Shown here: one piece after another, positions 8,414-17,912 of the stretch
Numbering within the stretch: position 1 is the stretch's first letter
Layout: every line of letters begins with the position of its first letter
Source: Segetibacter sp. 3557_3
GTDB taxonomy: Bacteria; Bacteroidota; Bacteroidia; Chitinophagales; Chitinophagaceae
NCBI RefSeq assembly: GCF_004354985.1
Contig: NZ_SMSK01000001.1
Location: 868,001-932,000, forward strand
Length of the DNA stretch: 64,000 nucleotides
Direction: 5' to 3'
Program-made: the position numbers and the translations under genes
The notes under the pieces: generated by a model
Database searches by the model: none
What the model saw: the letters and a program-made list of their open reading frames with translations, nothing else
What the model was told of the DNA's origin: nothing

Positions 8414-9667
8414 TTACAGTTGCTCTGCGTATATCCGTGAGAACAAGCCACCAAGGATAAAGTTCCATAAAAAGTTCTGGTCGTTAGCGGGGCCATTAGT
8501 TTTTACCACACCATCCATGTTCAGGTCTTCCGCTGCATATTGACTGGTCATAACCAGCGACAATGATCCGCCTAGCTTGATATTCTGTATCCTGTCCTGG
8601 TCATTTTCGGGACCATTGCTTTTTACGTTCCCATTCGAATTGCTGTTGCCACCCCGCATTGCCCAAACATTCCCAACCTGAACGGTAGATGTATATGCCT
8701 GGGTTTGGTGGGTCTTGCCGGCACCACTGGTAAAGTCATAGCTCGCTGAGGAGGTTGTAAAATCCACCGATATAGCCGACCGTATACCGAGATGGTTCCG
8801 GTGCCGTATTACGACAAAATATGAGGCTGGAGCTAAGCCGCTAAATGCAATTGCCGTAGTGAGACCATCGGGCTCCACCAGGTTTCCATCTCTTTTTACG
8901 AACACGGCCCTTGCCCCAACGATAGTAGCAGGCGTTGACCGGTCGCGAAGTTCAATCAGCACCCAGTCTACAATGTCGCGGTTCGCAGCGAAAAAGTTTT
9001 GGCCCACCGTCTCTGCTCCCTGGTAGTTGAACATATTGGTAAATGGCTGGCCCGTTGCTTTTGCCTGCAAAATGCCCGATGTATTCAGGGTGTTATTCAT
9101 CAGGCCCGACGATGCATCAAGAATACTTTGCAGGTAAACCTTACCGCTAAATGTCAGCATCGCTTCAACTGGTATGCGGGTTACCACAACAGTATAAACT
9201 TTTTTAGTAAGGTCCCTTCCGGTGACCACCACCGAAATGGAGTTATTGCCATAAGCCAGGCTGATCGGCTGCGATGCGGATCCGCTTACAACATTAACCG
9301 TATTAACCTTGATGTTTGCTGAAGGCATTGAAGCAGTTGGGGTAATGGTAAGGCTATTTACTTCGGAACCAACGGCAGCAGTATACGCCCGGCGGCCAGA
9401 CGAAAAAACCGGTGACAAGCTGCCTTTGCTTAGCACCAGGCTGATCAATTTAGGATTACTGGTTGAAGGTGCCTGGAAACCCTCATGAACCCTGGTAGCT
9501 GCCGGCTTTACCGAACGGATAAAGGTTTCACCCATGCTCCAGGATACGGAGACAGCCGAGCTTTTATTATAGCCACCTGCTGTTGAAATTAGCTTAGGCG
9601 TAATCTGCTGTGCAATGGTGGCACACGAAAATGCCAGGAAAATCGCGGTTAAAAGAGGACGGTACAT
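8414..9667 (-). CDS. secreted protein with cadherin-like beta-sandwich and C-terminal dockerin-like module
   Basis: 417 residues from the ATG at 9667, chosen because it opens a clean signal peptide ('MYRPLLTAIFLAFSCATIAQ'). An upstream GTG at 9730 overlaps the previous stop but would add 21 hydrophilic residues. Residues 73-164 look like a cadherin-like beta-sandwich domain ('LISLVLSKGSLSPVFSSG...YTVVVTRIP'). Residues 168-417 form a module shared with the protein at 13101-15428, ending in two Asp/Asn-rich repeats ('NSNSNGNVKSNGPENDQ', 'EDLNMDGVVKTNGPANDQ') that resemble dockerin or EF-hand calcium loops, and a terminal 'EQL'. Function is unknown; surface display or anchoring is inferred. Confidence 0.8.
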   Translation of the reverse strand: MYRPLLTAIFLAFSCATIAQQITPKLISTAGGYNKSSAVSVSWSMGETFIRSVKPAATRVHEGFQAPSTSNPKLISLVLSKGSLSPVFSSGRRAYTAAVGSEVNSLTITPTASMPSANIKVNTVNVVSGSASQPISLAYGNNSISVVVTGRDLTKKVYTVVVTRIPVEAMLTFSGKVYLQSILDASSGLMNNTLNTSGILQAKATGQPFTNMFNYQGAETVGQNFFAANRDIVDWVLIELRDRSTPATIVGARAVFVKRDGNLVEPDGLTTAIAFSGLAPASYFVVIRHRNHLGIRSAISVDFTTSSASYDFTSGAGKTHQTQAYTSTVQVGNVWAMRGGNSNSNGNVKSNGPENDQDRIQNIKLGGSLSLVMTSQYAAEDLNMDGVVKTNGPANDQNFLWNFILGGLFSRIYAEQL

Positions 9668-9729
9668 GTTACGTAAGGGCTTCTGAAGAAAGTTAGGGGC
9701 GACTATAATTGATCTTTGATGTTCCCCCA

Positions 9730-11481
9730 CTATTCAACCAGTGCAAGCTTGTACGGCACCCCGTCAATTTCAATTTGCAGGTACTTATTCGAAACCGCAG
9801 TCACGGTTGCACTCACAACCTTACCAACCTTTAACTTGCCGGCTGAAACGGCTCCCGCAGGCTTGTCTGTTTGAACTGAATTGGCATACACGCCTTCTTT
9901 TGAAATTTTACCCACTACAGTGGCACCGTTGACAAAGTTGAAGTTTGCATTAGGGTTGGAGTTATCTGTGTTAACCTGCATAGCCAGGTCAACATTACCC
10001 AATGATTTTATGCTGCCCGATAGTTCAAGGTTATTGTATTGCAACAATGGAAGGTAGCTTACAACAGCTCTTGACGAAATAGCAAACCGCTCCTCGTTTT
10101 CATTGTCTCCTACGGTCAAAAGACTCCGGTGCATCGTTAATCCTTTTAGCTGGTGTGCCATAAAGTTTGGATCGATACGATCACTGAAGCCACGAAGTGT
10201 TTTGGCAAATATTTCTCCCTTTACGTACATGTTTGAATTGAGGTTGAAATTACCGGAGGTCACATTCAGCGATAAACCATTGCTGCTGACAATCTCGCTT
10301 GAGTTGCCATTCCCGTCAAACATCTTTATTGCGGATGTTGCCCCGGCATACTGAGGGAGCATGGTAATCTTTACATGGTCAGCATCCAGCTTCATTGTCA
10401 TCCAATCTACTTTAGCGTCGGCAACGGTTTTAAAATTGAAATTATGCATCTGGTAATTTGCCGATCCTAAACCCGAATTTTTGTCGATATACATCGAAAA
10501 CGGGCGAACACCCAAACCCCCGGCGGTGTAGATTTCAGGGATATGAAATTCAAAAGACGGGCCGGTGACGCCAGGGTATGGGGTAGTTACATAATGGGTC
10601 TCTCCGGCAAAGCGATAAGATGCCTCACCCGGTATCTGCTGCCCCCCACCTGCCGTAGTATTGTAGCCCCAAAAGCTACCCACAACATTACTCCTGGATG
10701 TTCCTTCATTAACACCCTGGAACTCTTTAATGGCCATGGAGAATTTACCCTGCTTAAGTGCTTCGTTGTAATTTGTTGGTTCAATCTCAAGGAAGTTGTC
10801 ATCGTTTTGCTTAACAACAATACCCCTGGTGGTGGTATTTCCTGCAGCCATTACACTCGAAAGTGGTGATGCAAGGCTACCCGTAGCGTTGATAACATAA
10901 GGGTTTGCTACTGTACCTGTACCGGCTACGGTGATATTTGAACCTGGTGTAATGCGGGTAGAGCTACCACTATCGGATGAGCTGATGACTAAGGGATCAG
11001 TTGAAGTGCCTATCCCGCTTATAGATACATTTGTACCTGCCTTAATACTTAAAGAAGACGTTTCACCCGCCTTGCCTGAACTTGCTGCATAAAATGCATA
11101 AGGCACCGTCTGAAGCTTGCTGGTATCAACCGCAAAGAAACCCGTTTGCCCCTTTTCGCCAAAAGAAACTTCGGCTGAAATTTCTTCAGTACCCCATGGT
11201 ATCAGATCAAACTTGCCCGACTGCACCAACCCTTTTCCGATTACAAGTGAAAACAAGCCGATTTCATTCGTGGTCACAGCATGAGTTTCGGTATAATAAC
11301 TTACTGAAGAAACGCCGCGAATACTTAAAAGATTGACCTTAACATTAAGCTCGAGATTGGAAAGAATTTCACCGGCTGAATTCCGGGCAACAGCCTGGAA
11401 GTTCATTCCGTGGGGTACAGTTTGCGCAGAAATAGAAAAATAAAAGCTTACGGAAACAAGAGCAAGTAATAATGATTTCAT
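9730..11481 (-). CDS. secreted tail-fiber-like repeat protein of unknown function
   Basis: 583 residues. After a signal peptide ('LLLALVSVSFYFSISAQ') comes 'VPHGMNFQAVARNSAGEILSN', the hallmark N-terminus of a large Bacteroidota family usually annotated as tail-fiber-domain or collagen-like surface proteins. Residues about 140-205 contain glycine- and threonine-rich short repeats ('TSLSIKAGTNVSISG', 'STRITPGSNITVAGTG'). The C-terminal half is beta-rich and lacks a clear S74 chaperone domain. It lies 62 bp upstream of the 8414-9667 gene on the same strand, so the two are probably one operon. No function is known. Confidence 0.75.
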   Translation of the reverse strand: MKSLLLALVSVSFYFSISAQTVPHGMNFQAVARNSAGEILSNLELNVKVNLLSIRGVSSVSYYTETHAVTTNEIGLFSLVIGKGLVQSGKFDLIPWGTEEISAEVSFGEKGQTGFFAVDTSKLQTVPYAFYAASSGKAGETSSLSIKAGTNVSISGIGTSTDPLVISSSDSGSSTRITPGSNITVAGTGTVANPYVINATGSLASPLSSVMAAGNTTTRGIVVKQNDDNFLEIEPTNYNEALKQGKFSMAIKEFQGVNEGTSRSNVVGSFWGYNTTAGGGQQIPGEASYRFAGETHYVTTPYPGVTGPSFEFHIPEIYTAGGLGVRPFSMYIDKNSGLGSANYQMHNFNFKTVADAKVDWMTMKLDADHVKITMLPQYAGATSAIKMFDGNGNSSEIVSSNGLSLNVTSGNFNLNSNMYVKGEIFAKTLRGFSDRIDPNFMAHQLKGLTMHRSLLTVGDNENEERFAISSRAVVSYLPLLQYNNLELSGSIKSLGNVDLAMQVNTDNSNPNANFNFVNGATVVGKISKEGVYANSVQTDKPAGAVSAGKLKVGKVVSATVTAVSNKYLQIEIDGVPYKLALVE

Positions 11482-12024
11482 GGGGTGTTTAATCTAAAAG
11501 CGTTTTTTTACGATTGCAGGATATAGACGGCATTTGACAATAAATAGTTGGATTTAGATTAACGACACGAGCGGAATAGCCGAACGTAAATGCGTTTGGA
11601 TAAATTAATTTAATTCGGAATTGCCCGGTAAGCCCGTTACCAGCTAATGTTATTAGCTAATCAGCTGATTTGTTTTAAAAGCGGCGAAGGTATTGGTTTA
11701 GAGTATATTGTGTTGCTACATGTCGTCATTTTGGCGGATCTTAAATTTTTTTTAATCACAAAAAATCCGGACGAAATACATTATGCTATTCATAATTGCT
11801 CCGGTTTTCAGATCATAAATAATTAAGTCCGATAAATAAAAAAGGCGGTTCTATTATCAATATTTTGAAGATTTTGAATTGAGCCCGAATAGACAAAAGC
11901 GATTGCCCCGGGTTTAATTATATAGAAGATATCTTTTGGCCTCTGCCGGTTTTTCATTTTCTTTCAACAACGCTTATCTTCATCGGTTTAAAAGCATATT
12001 GGTCCGAAAACTAAATTATCGCTT
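11482..12024. other. divergent intergenic region, 543 bp
   Basis: AT-rich, lies between divergent genes and should hold both promoters. TATCTTTT at 11930-11937 matches seven of eight bases of the TAnnTTTG -7 element on the plus strand; no good -33 element is seen at the right spacing. No ORF or RNA is recognised. Confidence 0.35.
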
Positions 12025-12588
12025 ATGGAAGGATACAAACCTGTGGCTGCATCACAAACGACCATTACGGAACTGATGATACCATCTTACTCGAATTTTG
12101 GCGGTAAGGTACATGGGGGAACAATTCTATCGCTTATGGATAAGGCTGCTTATGCATGTGCTTCAAAACATGCCGAAGCCTATTGCGTCACGGCGTCGAT
12201 CGATACCGTTGACTTCATCGCTTCTGTTGAAGTGGGCGAATTGGTGTCCCTGTTTGCTTCGGTTAATTATGTGGGCAGAACCTCGCTAATTGTAGGCATA
12301 AAGGCCATTTCTGAAAACATCAAGACACAATCCGTAAAACATACCAACACGAGTTATTTCACCATGGTTGCTATGGATGAGCAACTCAAACCGGTTGAAG
12401 TGCCAGGACTTATCTTGCGAACCGACGATGAGAAGCGACGTTTCTACCAGGCATTCCGCCGTAAAGAATTAAAGAGGAATTTCCGGGTTGAAGAAGCCCG
12501 TGTAAAGGTTGAGTTTGATGAAGCCGCGGTGATGGATATATTAAAGAAAGAACGTTGTATCCTCGAGACCACAACATCGATGGTATAG
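12025..12588 (+). CDS. acyl-CoA thioesterase, hotdog fold
   Basis: 187 residues of the YciA/BFIT-type acyl-CoA thioesterase family, hydrolysing acyl-CoA to free acid and CoA in the cytosol. The hotdog signature is present: 'NFGGKVHGGTILSLMDKAAYACASKHA' (residues about 26-52) and 'TASIDTVDFIASVEVGELVSLFASVNYVGRTS'. A single hotdog domain covers about 10-130; the remaining C-terminal residues are charged and helical. It stands alone on its strand and is followed by two palindromic repeat elements. Chain-length preference cannot be told. Confidence 0.9.
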   Translation: MEGYKPVAASQTTITELMIPSYSNFGGKVHGGTILSLMDKAAYACASKHAEAYCVTASIDTVDFIASVEVGELVSLFASVNYVGRTSLIVGIKAISENIKTQSVKHTNTSYFTMVAMDEQLKPVEVPGLILRTDDEKRRFYQAFRRKELKRNFRVEEARVKVEFDEAAVMDILKKERCILETTTSMV

Positions 12589-12608
12589 AGTAATGATGAA
12601 CTATGAGT

Positions 12609-12742
12609 CAATGCCGTTTAGTTAAGAGATTCTTTTTGGGCCTGGCTACAGTATTTCAATTGTAAATCGTTGCGTCGCACTCTTGTACTACATATCATTC
12701 TTGAGCAAATCAATTGACAAGTAGCTCAACTAAACAACATTG
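12609..12742. repeat. palindromic element, family i, copy with flanking direct repeat
   Basis: CAATGCCGTTTAGTTAAG at 12609-12626 pairs with AACTAAACAACATTG at 12728-12742 (13 of 15). GAACTATGA occurs on both sides (12598-12606 and 12742-12750), compatible with a target-site duplication. The interior contains GTTGCGTCGCACTCTTGTAC (12669-12688). Confidence 0.65.
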
Positions 12743-12766
12743 AACTATGAATGATTAACTATGGAT

Positions 12767-12954
12767 CAATGCCGTTTACTTGAGCAAGTGCTTATGGACC
12801 CAGCTACACCAATACTATTTGATTTCTATGCGCCATGCCCCCAACTTATGGGTGGGTCGCACTCCCGTCCAAACCGGTTCGCCCGGACGGGCTTGTACAA
12901 TTATAATAGCTTGGGCCAAACAAAGCTGTTTATTGGCTTGATTAAACAACATTG
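12767..12954. repeat. palindromic element, family i, second adjacent copy
   Basis: CAATGCCGTTTACTTGAG (12767-12784) faces AAACAACATTG (12944-12954). The core CCCGTCCAAACCGG...CCCGGACGGG at about 12862-12890 matches the other family members. Only 24 bp separate it from the copy at 12609-12742. Beyond it, 12955-13100 holds nothing recognisable. Confidence 0.65.
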
Positions 12955-13100
12955 AACTACCAATAAATATTTGGAGTGTCAACCCCAGGCACTTCAACTA
13001 AGCAGGACTTGGCGGCTTAGCAGGAAGGAATTAGTAGCGGAGGTACACCTATAAACAAGCTTTAAAGGGTTTTTAACCACTCCGTTTTTTCCTGGCCATG

Positions 13101-15428
13101 CTAAAGTTGTTCCACGTACATCGTGCCTAAAAAGCCCGAAAAAATAATATTTAGCAAAAAGTTCTGGTCATTGCCCGGGCCATTATACGTTATCGTGCCG
13201 TCCATATTCATGTCCTCGGGTGAATATACATTTGTAAGCACTAGGCTTAATGATCCACCAAGCTTTACGTTTAGCAGATGGTTCTGGTCGTTAGCCGGAC
13301 CACTATAGCGCACGTTTCCATTAGCATTGGCATCACCCGCCCGCATAGCGTGTACACTGTTGATTTGAACTGTGGATGCATACGGCTGCGCTTGATATGA
13401 TTTACCCGGTGAGGTAGTAAAATCATAATCGCCGGTTCCACTGCTAAAGTCGACAAGGGATGAAGAACGGATTGCCAGGTGATTGCGATGACGCACAGAT
13501 ATGTAGTACTTTGCTGGTGTTAGCCCCGTTAAAGATATTTTGGTCGACATACCATCCAGGTCCACCAGCATTCCGTTTTGGGTCAAAAAAACAGCTTTTC
13601 GTGCTACAATGGTCGACGGTGAAACAGCATCCCTTATCTCAAGCAAAACCCAATCTATAATACCGTTATGCGCCTCAAAGAAACCTGGCGAAACAGATTC
13701 TGAGCCCGGGTAATAAAATGGAGCATTCGAGTACGGTTGAGTGGCAGCTTTTGACTGCAATATTCCCCTGTGATTTAAAAAGTTAATCATCAAACCACTT
13801 GCCTGATTATAGGCTCCCTGAAGGAATACCCTTCCGCTAAATGTAATTGGAACAACACCCGAAAACTCGTACGCGCCAATATCCGGGGTAGTAGAACTCC
13901 GTGAATTACCAACAATGTCGGCGGCTATGCCGACATAAGTACCCTTGTTGTCGAGGTTAGGAGAAAGGGGTTTGAAGGTACCTGAAGCAAGGTCACTGAA
14001 AATGGGATCTATGGAAACCGAATGAGGATCCCTGCCACTGGTGGACTGCCATTGCACCAGGTTAGTTAGATGATTATCGCGATGCCTGGCAACATAATTT
14101 AAACCAGACGCACCATTAATATAAAAGTCGTTGTAATCGGAAGAAAATCCACTTGCGCTGGTGTCGAAAAGAAGCCCATAATTCGGACCGTTCCCGCGGC
14201 GCGTAATGGTAACCAAATTGTTTTTGAAGTCGGCAAAATTGGCAGGAAAAGGTGGTCCGAAAATAAAAGCAACCATGCCGACAACCCGGCCGGGTGAGTT
14301 CGTAGCAGTATCATCAAAAACGATGGTGTTATTATAATATTTCGCCCATCCTCCTGAACTTTGCAGTATCCCGTTGCCCGAGCCTACACAATTGTACATG
14401 TTAAAAACAAGGTTATTGCTTACTTCAATCTCCTTACCCACAGAACCAGAAGCTCCGCTCAGGCAAATACCAACTGCACTTTGGGAATTTCTTAGCACCG
14501 ACTCAAAGGGATCATGAATGCGATTGTTTCTGATTAAAATGTTGGCATGTTGTCCATTGAGGTATATTCCATAAAATATAGCAGTGCTGGTTTTTTGTTG
14601 ATGACTTACATCATTGTTCGCTATTATGAGGTTGGTGTTACCCCTGCTGAGGATACCAGTTTCCCCTAAATCCAATATCGTATTTCGCAAGACGGTATTG
14701 TTAGTAGTACCCGTCAACTTTATCCCATGATAAAAGCCGGAGATAGTACTCCCCTGAACAAGATTTAGAATACATGTTGGAGGATCGAAAGTGACAACTT
14801 CGTTACCTATACTTATGCCCGAAGTAAAAAAATATTTGCCTCGAACCACCTCGTTTATCGTACAATTCCTGACGATGTTTGAATCCGCATGATTGAACAG
14901 TCGCAAGCCGCCATAATAAGCAGCATCGGCGATAATTGTAAGGTTGTCTAAAATGATGTGATCCGCTCCATCGAGGTCTATGACAGCCGCGTTTGCAGCT
15001 TGCACGCCATTGGTTACAGTTGCGCCATTCCCGTTGAAGGTGATTGTATTGGTAGCGGACGTGCCAATAACAGGACTAATGGTAACTTGCTCATTATAGG
15101 GTCCACTTCCGGGCACAACGTTAAAAACAACCGGACCGGTTATGCCGGACCTGAGTGCATTTACTGCATCATTGAAAGTTTGAAAATTTAAGCCACCGGT
15201 TGGCACAGATGAATTGATCGTATATGTTCCTTCAGCAAGTAGTGGATCCGTGTTGGTCGAAGTCGGTACTACCACCGGAGGTGTAGTGTGTTCATTCGAA
15301 TCACCAGGTATTTTACTCCCAATTTGAGCATCGACCAAAGCAGGTATAAAAAGAGAATATAGAATAAAAACAACAAAACATGCACGCTTAGCTGAGATCC
15401 AATCTGTACGGAGATTAAGAGAGGGCAT
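13101..15428 (-). CDS. secreted right-handed beta-helix protein with C-terminal dockerin-like module
   Basis: 775 residues with signal peptide 'ACFVVFILYSLFIPALVDA'. Residues about 60-525 have the repeating pattern of parallel beta-helix proteins ('NTITFNGNGATVTNG', 'HIILDNLTIIADAAYYGGLRLFNHADSNIVRNCTI', 'GIKLTGTTNNTVLRNTI'), a fold shared by pectate lyases and adhesins; no lyase catalytic signature is evident. Residues 528-775 are the module shared with the 8414-9667 protein, closing with 'GDANANGNVRYSGPANDQ' and 'EDMNMDGTITYNGPGNDQ' and the terminal 'EQL'. A surface adhesin or substrate-binding protein is plausible; the function is unproven. Confidence 0.82.
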   Translation of the reverse strand: MPSLNLRTDWISAKRACFVVFILYSLFIPALVDAQIGSKIPGDSNEHTTPPVVVPTSTNTDPLLAEGTYTINSSVPTGGLNFQTFNDAVNALRSGITGPVVFNVVPGSGPYNEQVTISPVIGTSATNTITFNGNGATVTNGVQAANAAVIDLDGADHIILDNLTIIADAAYYGGLRLFNHADSNIVRNCTINEVVRGKYFFTSGISIGNEVVTFDPPTCILNLVQGSTISGFYHGIKLTGTTNNTVLRNTILDLGETGILSRGNTNLIIANNDVSHQQKTSTAIFYGIYLNGQHANILIRNNRIHDPFESVLRNSQSAVGICLSGASGSVGKEIEVSNNLVFNMYNCVGSGNGILQSSGGWAKYYNNTIVFDDTATNSPGRVVGMVAFIFGPPFPANFADFKNNLVTITRRGNGPNYGLLFDTSASGFSSDYNDFYINGASGLNYVARHRDNHLTNLVQWQSTSGRDPHSVSIDPIFSDLASGTFKPLSPNLDNKGTYVGIAADIVGNSRSSTTPDIGAYEFSGVVPITFSGRVFLQGAYNQASGLMINFLNHRGILQSKAATQPYSNAPFYYPGSESVSPGFFEAHNGIIDWVLLEIRDAVSPSTIVARKAVFLTQNGMLVDLDGMSTKISLTGLTPAKYYISVRHRNHLAIRSSSLVDFSSGTGDYDFTTSPGKSYQAQPYASTVQINSVHAMRAGDANANGNVRYSGPANDQNHLLNVKLGGSLSLVLTNVYSPEDMNMDGTITYNGPGNDQNFLLNIIFSGFLGTMYVEQL

Positions 15429-15812
15429 AAGTTGTTTGGATTAGCAGATTTGAAGAAAACAAAACAAGAAACCAGTCCTTGCCGCTGAACTTGAATATAC
15501 ATCTTCAACAGCTGCCGACCTAATCTATTCTTATACTACGAACCTATTTCTCTCGTTTGAAGAATACAACAGATACGTTTCTTGCATTACCAATCCGTTA
15601 AGACGAACAAAACGAGCCAGTCGTTGCAAATGTGTGACATGGTTTATCCAGGATGGAACAAACGGGTACAAAAATCAACTTTTCCTGTTTATATATAGCT
15701 GAGTATACTCCTATTGATTGTAAACACATATTCATCTACAGGTCGACCTATTCCCTTTGCTTGCACACACCTTTAGAATTCCTCTGATAAAGCTTATGAT
15801 CTTTTACATAAA
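15429..15812. other. intergenic region, 384 bp
   Basis: Should contain the promoter of the beta-helix gene. No RNA, repeat or ORF with family support is recognised. Confidence 0.4.
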
Positions 15813-15844
15813 CAAAAAACCGGCAAGTAAAACTTACTTGCCGG
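15813..15844 (-). terminator. intrinsic terminator of the GH51-DUF4965 unit
   Basis: A perfect 11-bp stem CCGGCAAGTAA/TTACTTGCCGG (15820-15830 and 15834-15844) has a 3-nt loop and an A run at 15814-15819, which is a T run on the minus transcript. It lies 31 bp after the GH51 stop codon. Confidence 0.9.
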
Positions 15845-15875
15845 CCCGCCATGTTGAGTAGCTTAAATAGGTCTT

Positions 15876-17897
15876 TTACATCTTTACCCGTAACACATTA
15901 AACGAAAATGGTGCAAGATTAAAATTATAGGTTTTGCCCTTTAATGTTACCAGGTTGTCAACCGGGGCAATCCCCCCGGGCTTATCAAATGAATTTACTT
16001 CTTCCGGGTTACCGGCCAGTACAGTCAGTACCCCCTTTGCATTCGACGTTTTCACCCCATCCAATACCAGGTTGCGCGACACCGCTTTAGGCGATGCATT
16101 TACCACTTTTACAATAAGTTCATTGCTGTTTTTATCAATTACCGCGGAAGCATACAAGCTGTCTTTTCCAGCAAGCACCTGCCCTGCAGATAAGATCGGC
16201 ACTACATGGGTTCCTTTGTTGGTTGCAAACAGTTTTTGTGTATGGTAGTTTGGCGTACCATACGACCGTAGATTGTCCACCCAGATCAGGTCAGGTGTCC
16301 ACTGCCATCCGTCAACATGCGCAAAGAGCGGAGCGTATGAGGCCATCACCACAACGTCGGCATTCCGTTCCATACCCGTCATAAAAGCTGCTTCGGAAAT
16401 CGCCGTGCGCCAGTTGTTTTTATTGTTCACGCTAACCGTTCTATCGCTCTGGGCGGCATATTCGCCACCAAAAATTTTTGCACCTTTGCGATCGTAGTTG
16501 TCATAGCGCGATGCGTTTTGTAAAAACCATTCCGGCCTGCGATAATAGTGTTCGTCAACAATGTCGGCGTTCATCTTTTTCAGCTCTGCGCTTGAGTATT
16601 CGAATCGCTCCCCGTCAGGATCGGTTCCGGCACTTGAGATGATTTGAAAGTCGGGGTACTTGTCTTTGATCGCTTTTGAAAAAATCTTCAACCGCTCAAT
16701 ATACTGGGGACCCCAGTTTTCATTACCCACACCCATCATCTTCAGGTTAAACGGTGCAGGGTGTCCCATGCTGGCACGCACCTTACCCCATTTGCTGGAT
16801 GCATCACCATTTGCGAATTCAATCAGGTCAAGCGCATCCTGCACATAAGGATCAAGCTGGTCCAGCGGCACAACTTCAGCCGTATTAAACTGGCAGGCCA
16901 TACCACAGTTTAAAATTGGCAAAGGCGCTGCACCAATATCTTCTGCAAGCTGGAAGTACTCGAAAAAGCCCAGGCCAAAGGTTTGGAAGTAATCCGGGGT
17001 TGGCTTATGCGCAAACTCAAAGTTCCACCGGTTGATGATCAACTGGCGGTCTTCGACCGGCCCGATGGTGTTTTTCCATTGATAACGTTGGGATAGATCA
17101 AAACCCTCCACAATACAGCCGCCCGGGAAACGGATAAAGCCCGGCTTCATATCCGCCAGCATTTGTACCATATCGGCACGCATACCGCCAGGTCGTTTCT
17201 TCCAGGTATCCTCAGGAAACAGGGAGATCATATCCATGTCGATGGCACCATCACCTTCAAACCAAATGTTGAGCTTAGCTTTTTGTTCGGTTGCATTCGC
17301 TGTAAAACTAACCGACTGCTTTTTCCAGTCTTTAGTAGCTGTGGTGTTCAGCACCGTGCCACCAATGTTTTTTCCCGCTGCATCTATCAGTTCAAGGTGC
17401 AACTTCACATTTGATGGCTCCTGCCGGTACATAATCGAGAAATCATACCGCAGTCCATTTTTGATACCCATACCTCTGAACCCTTCATTGTTCAGGCCGA
17501 TACTTCCCTTTGCGGCGTTGTGCAACTGCACCCGCAAAAATCGCGGGTTTGCTGCGCTGGCTTGCTGGCGGTTCTGCACCTGGAAATCACCCTCGGTTTT
17601 TGGTTTTCCAAGTACCTTCCACCCCATCATCGGCCTGCTGAATTCAAACGATCGGTTCTTGATCAATTCCGCATAGATACCACCGTCTGCACCCATGTTG
17701 ATATCCTCGAAAAAGACTCCCCACATCGTTGGTTGAACAGTAGCCTTTACCTGGTTTACTTTTACCGTAAGTGCTTCGGCAGACTGTGCCAGGGTTGGCA
17801 CCGCCGGGCACACAGTAAGGGCGGAAAGCAATACTTTAACCACCCCCCGGGAAACCGAGTCCCGCATTTTTGTTTTTCTGATTACCTCTTTATTCAT
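15876..17897 (-). CDS. GH51 alpha-L-arabinofuranosidase (long form with carbohydrate-binding-like domain)
   Basis: 673 residues; the hydrophobic stretch at 19-38 is a signal peptide ending 'TLAQS'. The GH51 N-terminal signature 'MWGVFFEDINMGADGGIYAELIKNRSFEF' is at 58-86. A CBM4/9-like beta-sandwich occupies about 95-228. The TIM barrel carries 'GVGNENWGP' with probable acid/base Glu393 and 'IFGGEYAAQ' with probable nucleophile Glu479; the C-terminal beta-domain ends at 673. The enzyme removes terminal arabinofuranose from arabinan, arabinoxylan or arabinogalactan. It follows the DUF4965 gene by 15 bp and is closed by a terminator, so it is last in the operon. Confidence 0.93.
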   Translation of the reverse strand: MNKEVIRKTKMRDSVSRGVVKVLLSALTVCPAVPTLAQSAEALTVKVNQVKATVQPTMWGVFFEDINMGADGGIYAELIKNRSFEFSRPMMGWKVLGKPKTEGDFQVQNRQQASAANPRFLRVQLHNAAKGSIGLNNEGFRGMGIKNGLRYDFSIMYRQEPSNVKLHLELIDAAGKNIGGTVLNTTATKDWKKQSVSFTANATEQKAKLNIWFEGDGAIDMDMISLFPEDTWKKRPGGMRADMVQMLADMKPGFIRFPGGCIVEGFDLSQRYQWKNTIGPVEDRQLIINRWNFEFAHKPTPDYFQTFGLGFFEYFQLAEDIGAAPLPILNCGMACQFNTAEVVPLDQLDPYVQDALDLIEFANGDASSKWGKVRASMGHPAPFNLKMMGVGNENWGPQYIERLKIFSKAIKDKYPDFQIISSAGTDPDGERFEYSSAELKKMNADIVDEHYYRRPEWFLQNASRYDNYDRKGAKIFGGEYAAQSDRTVSVNNKNNWRTAISEAAFMTGMERNADVVVMASYAPLFAHVDGWQWTPDLIWVDNLRSYGTPNYHTQKLFATNKGTHVVPILSAGQVLAGKDSLYASAVIDKNSNELIVKVVNASPKAVSRNLVLDGVKTSNAKGVLTVLAGNPEEVNSFDKPGGIAPVDNLVTLKGKTYNFNLAPFSFNVLRVKM

Positions 17898-17912
17898 GAC
17901 TTAAGCAATGTT

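Noticed and set aside
11482-12024. Riboswitch or other structured leader before the thioesterase gene
   Set aside because: No known aptamer motif or terminator/antiterminator pair could be recognised by eye.
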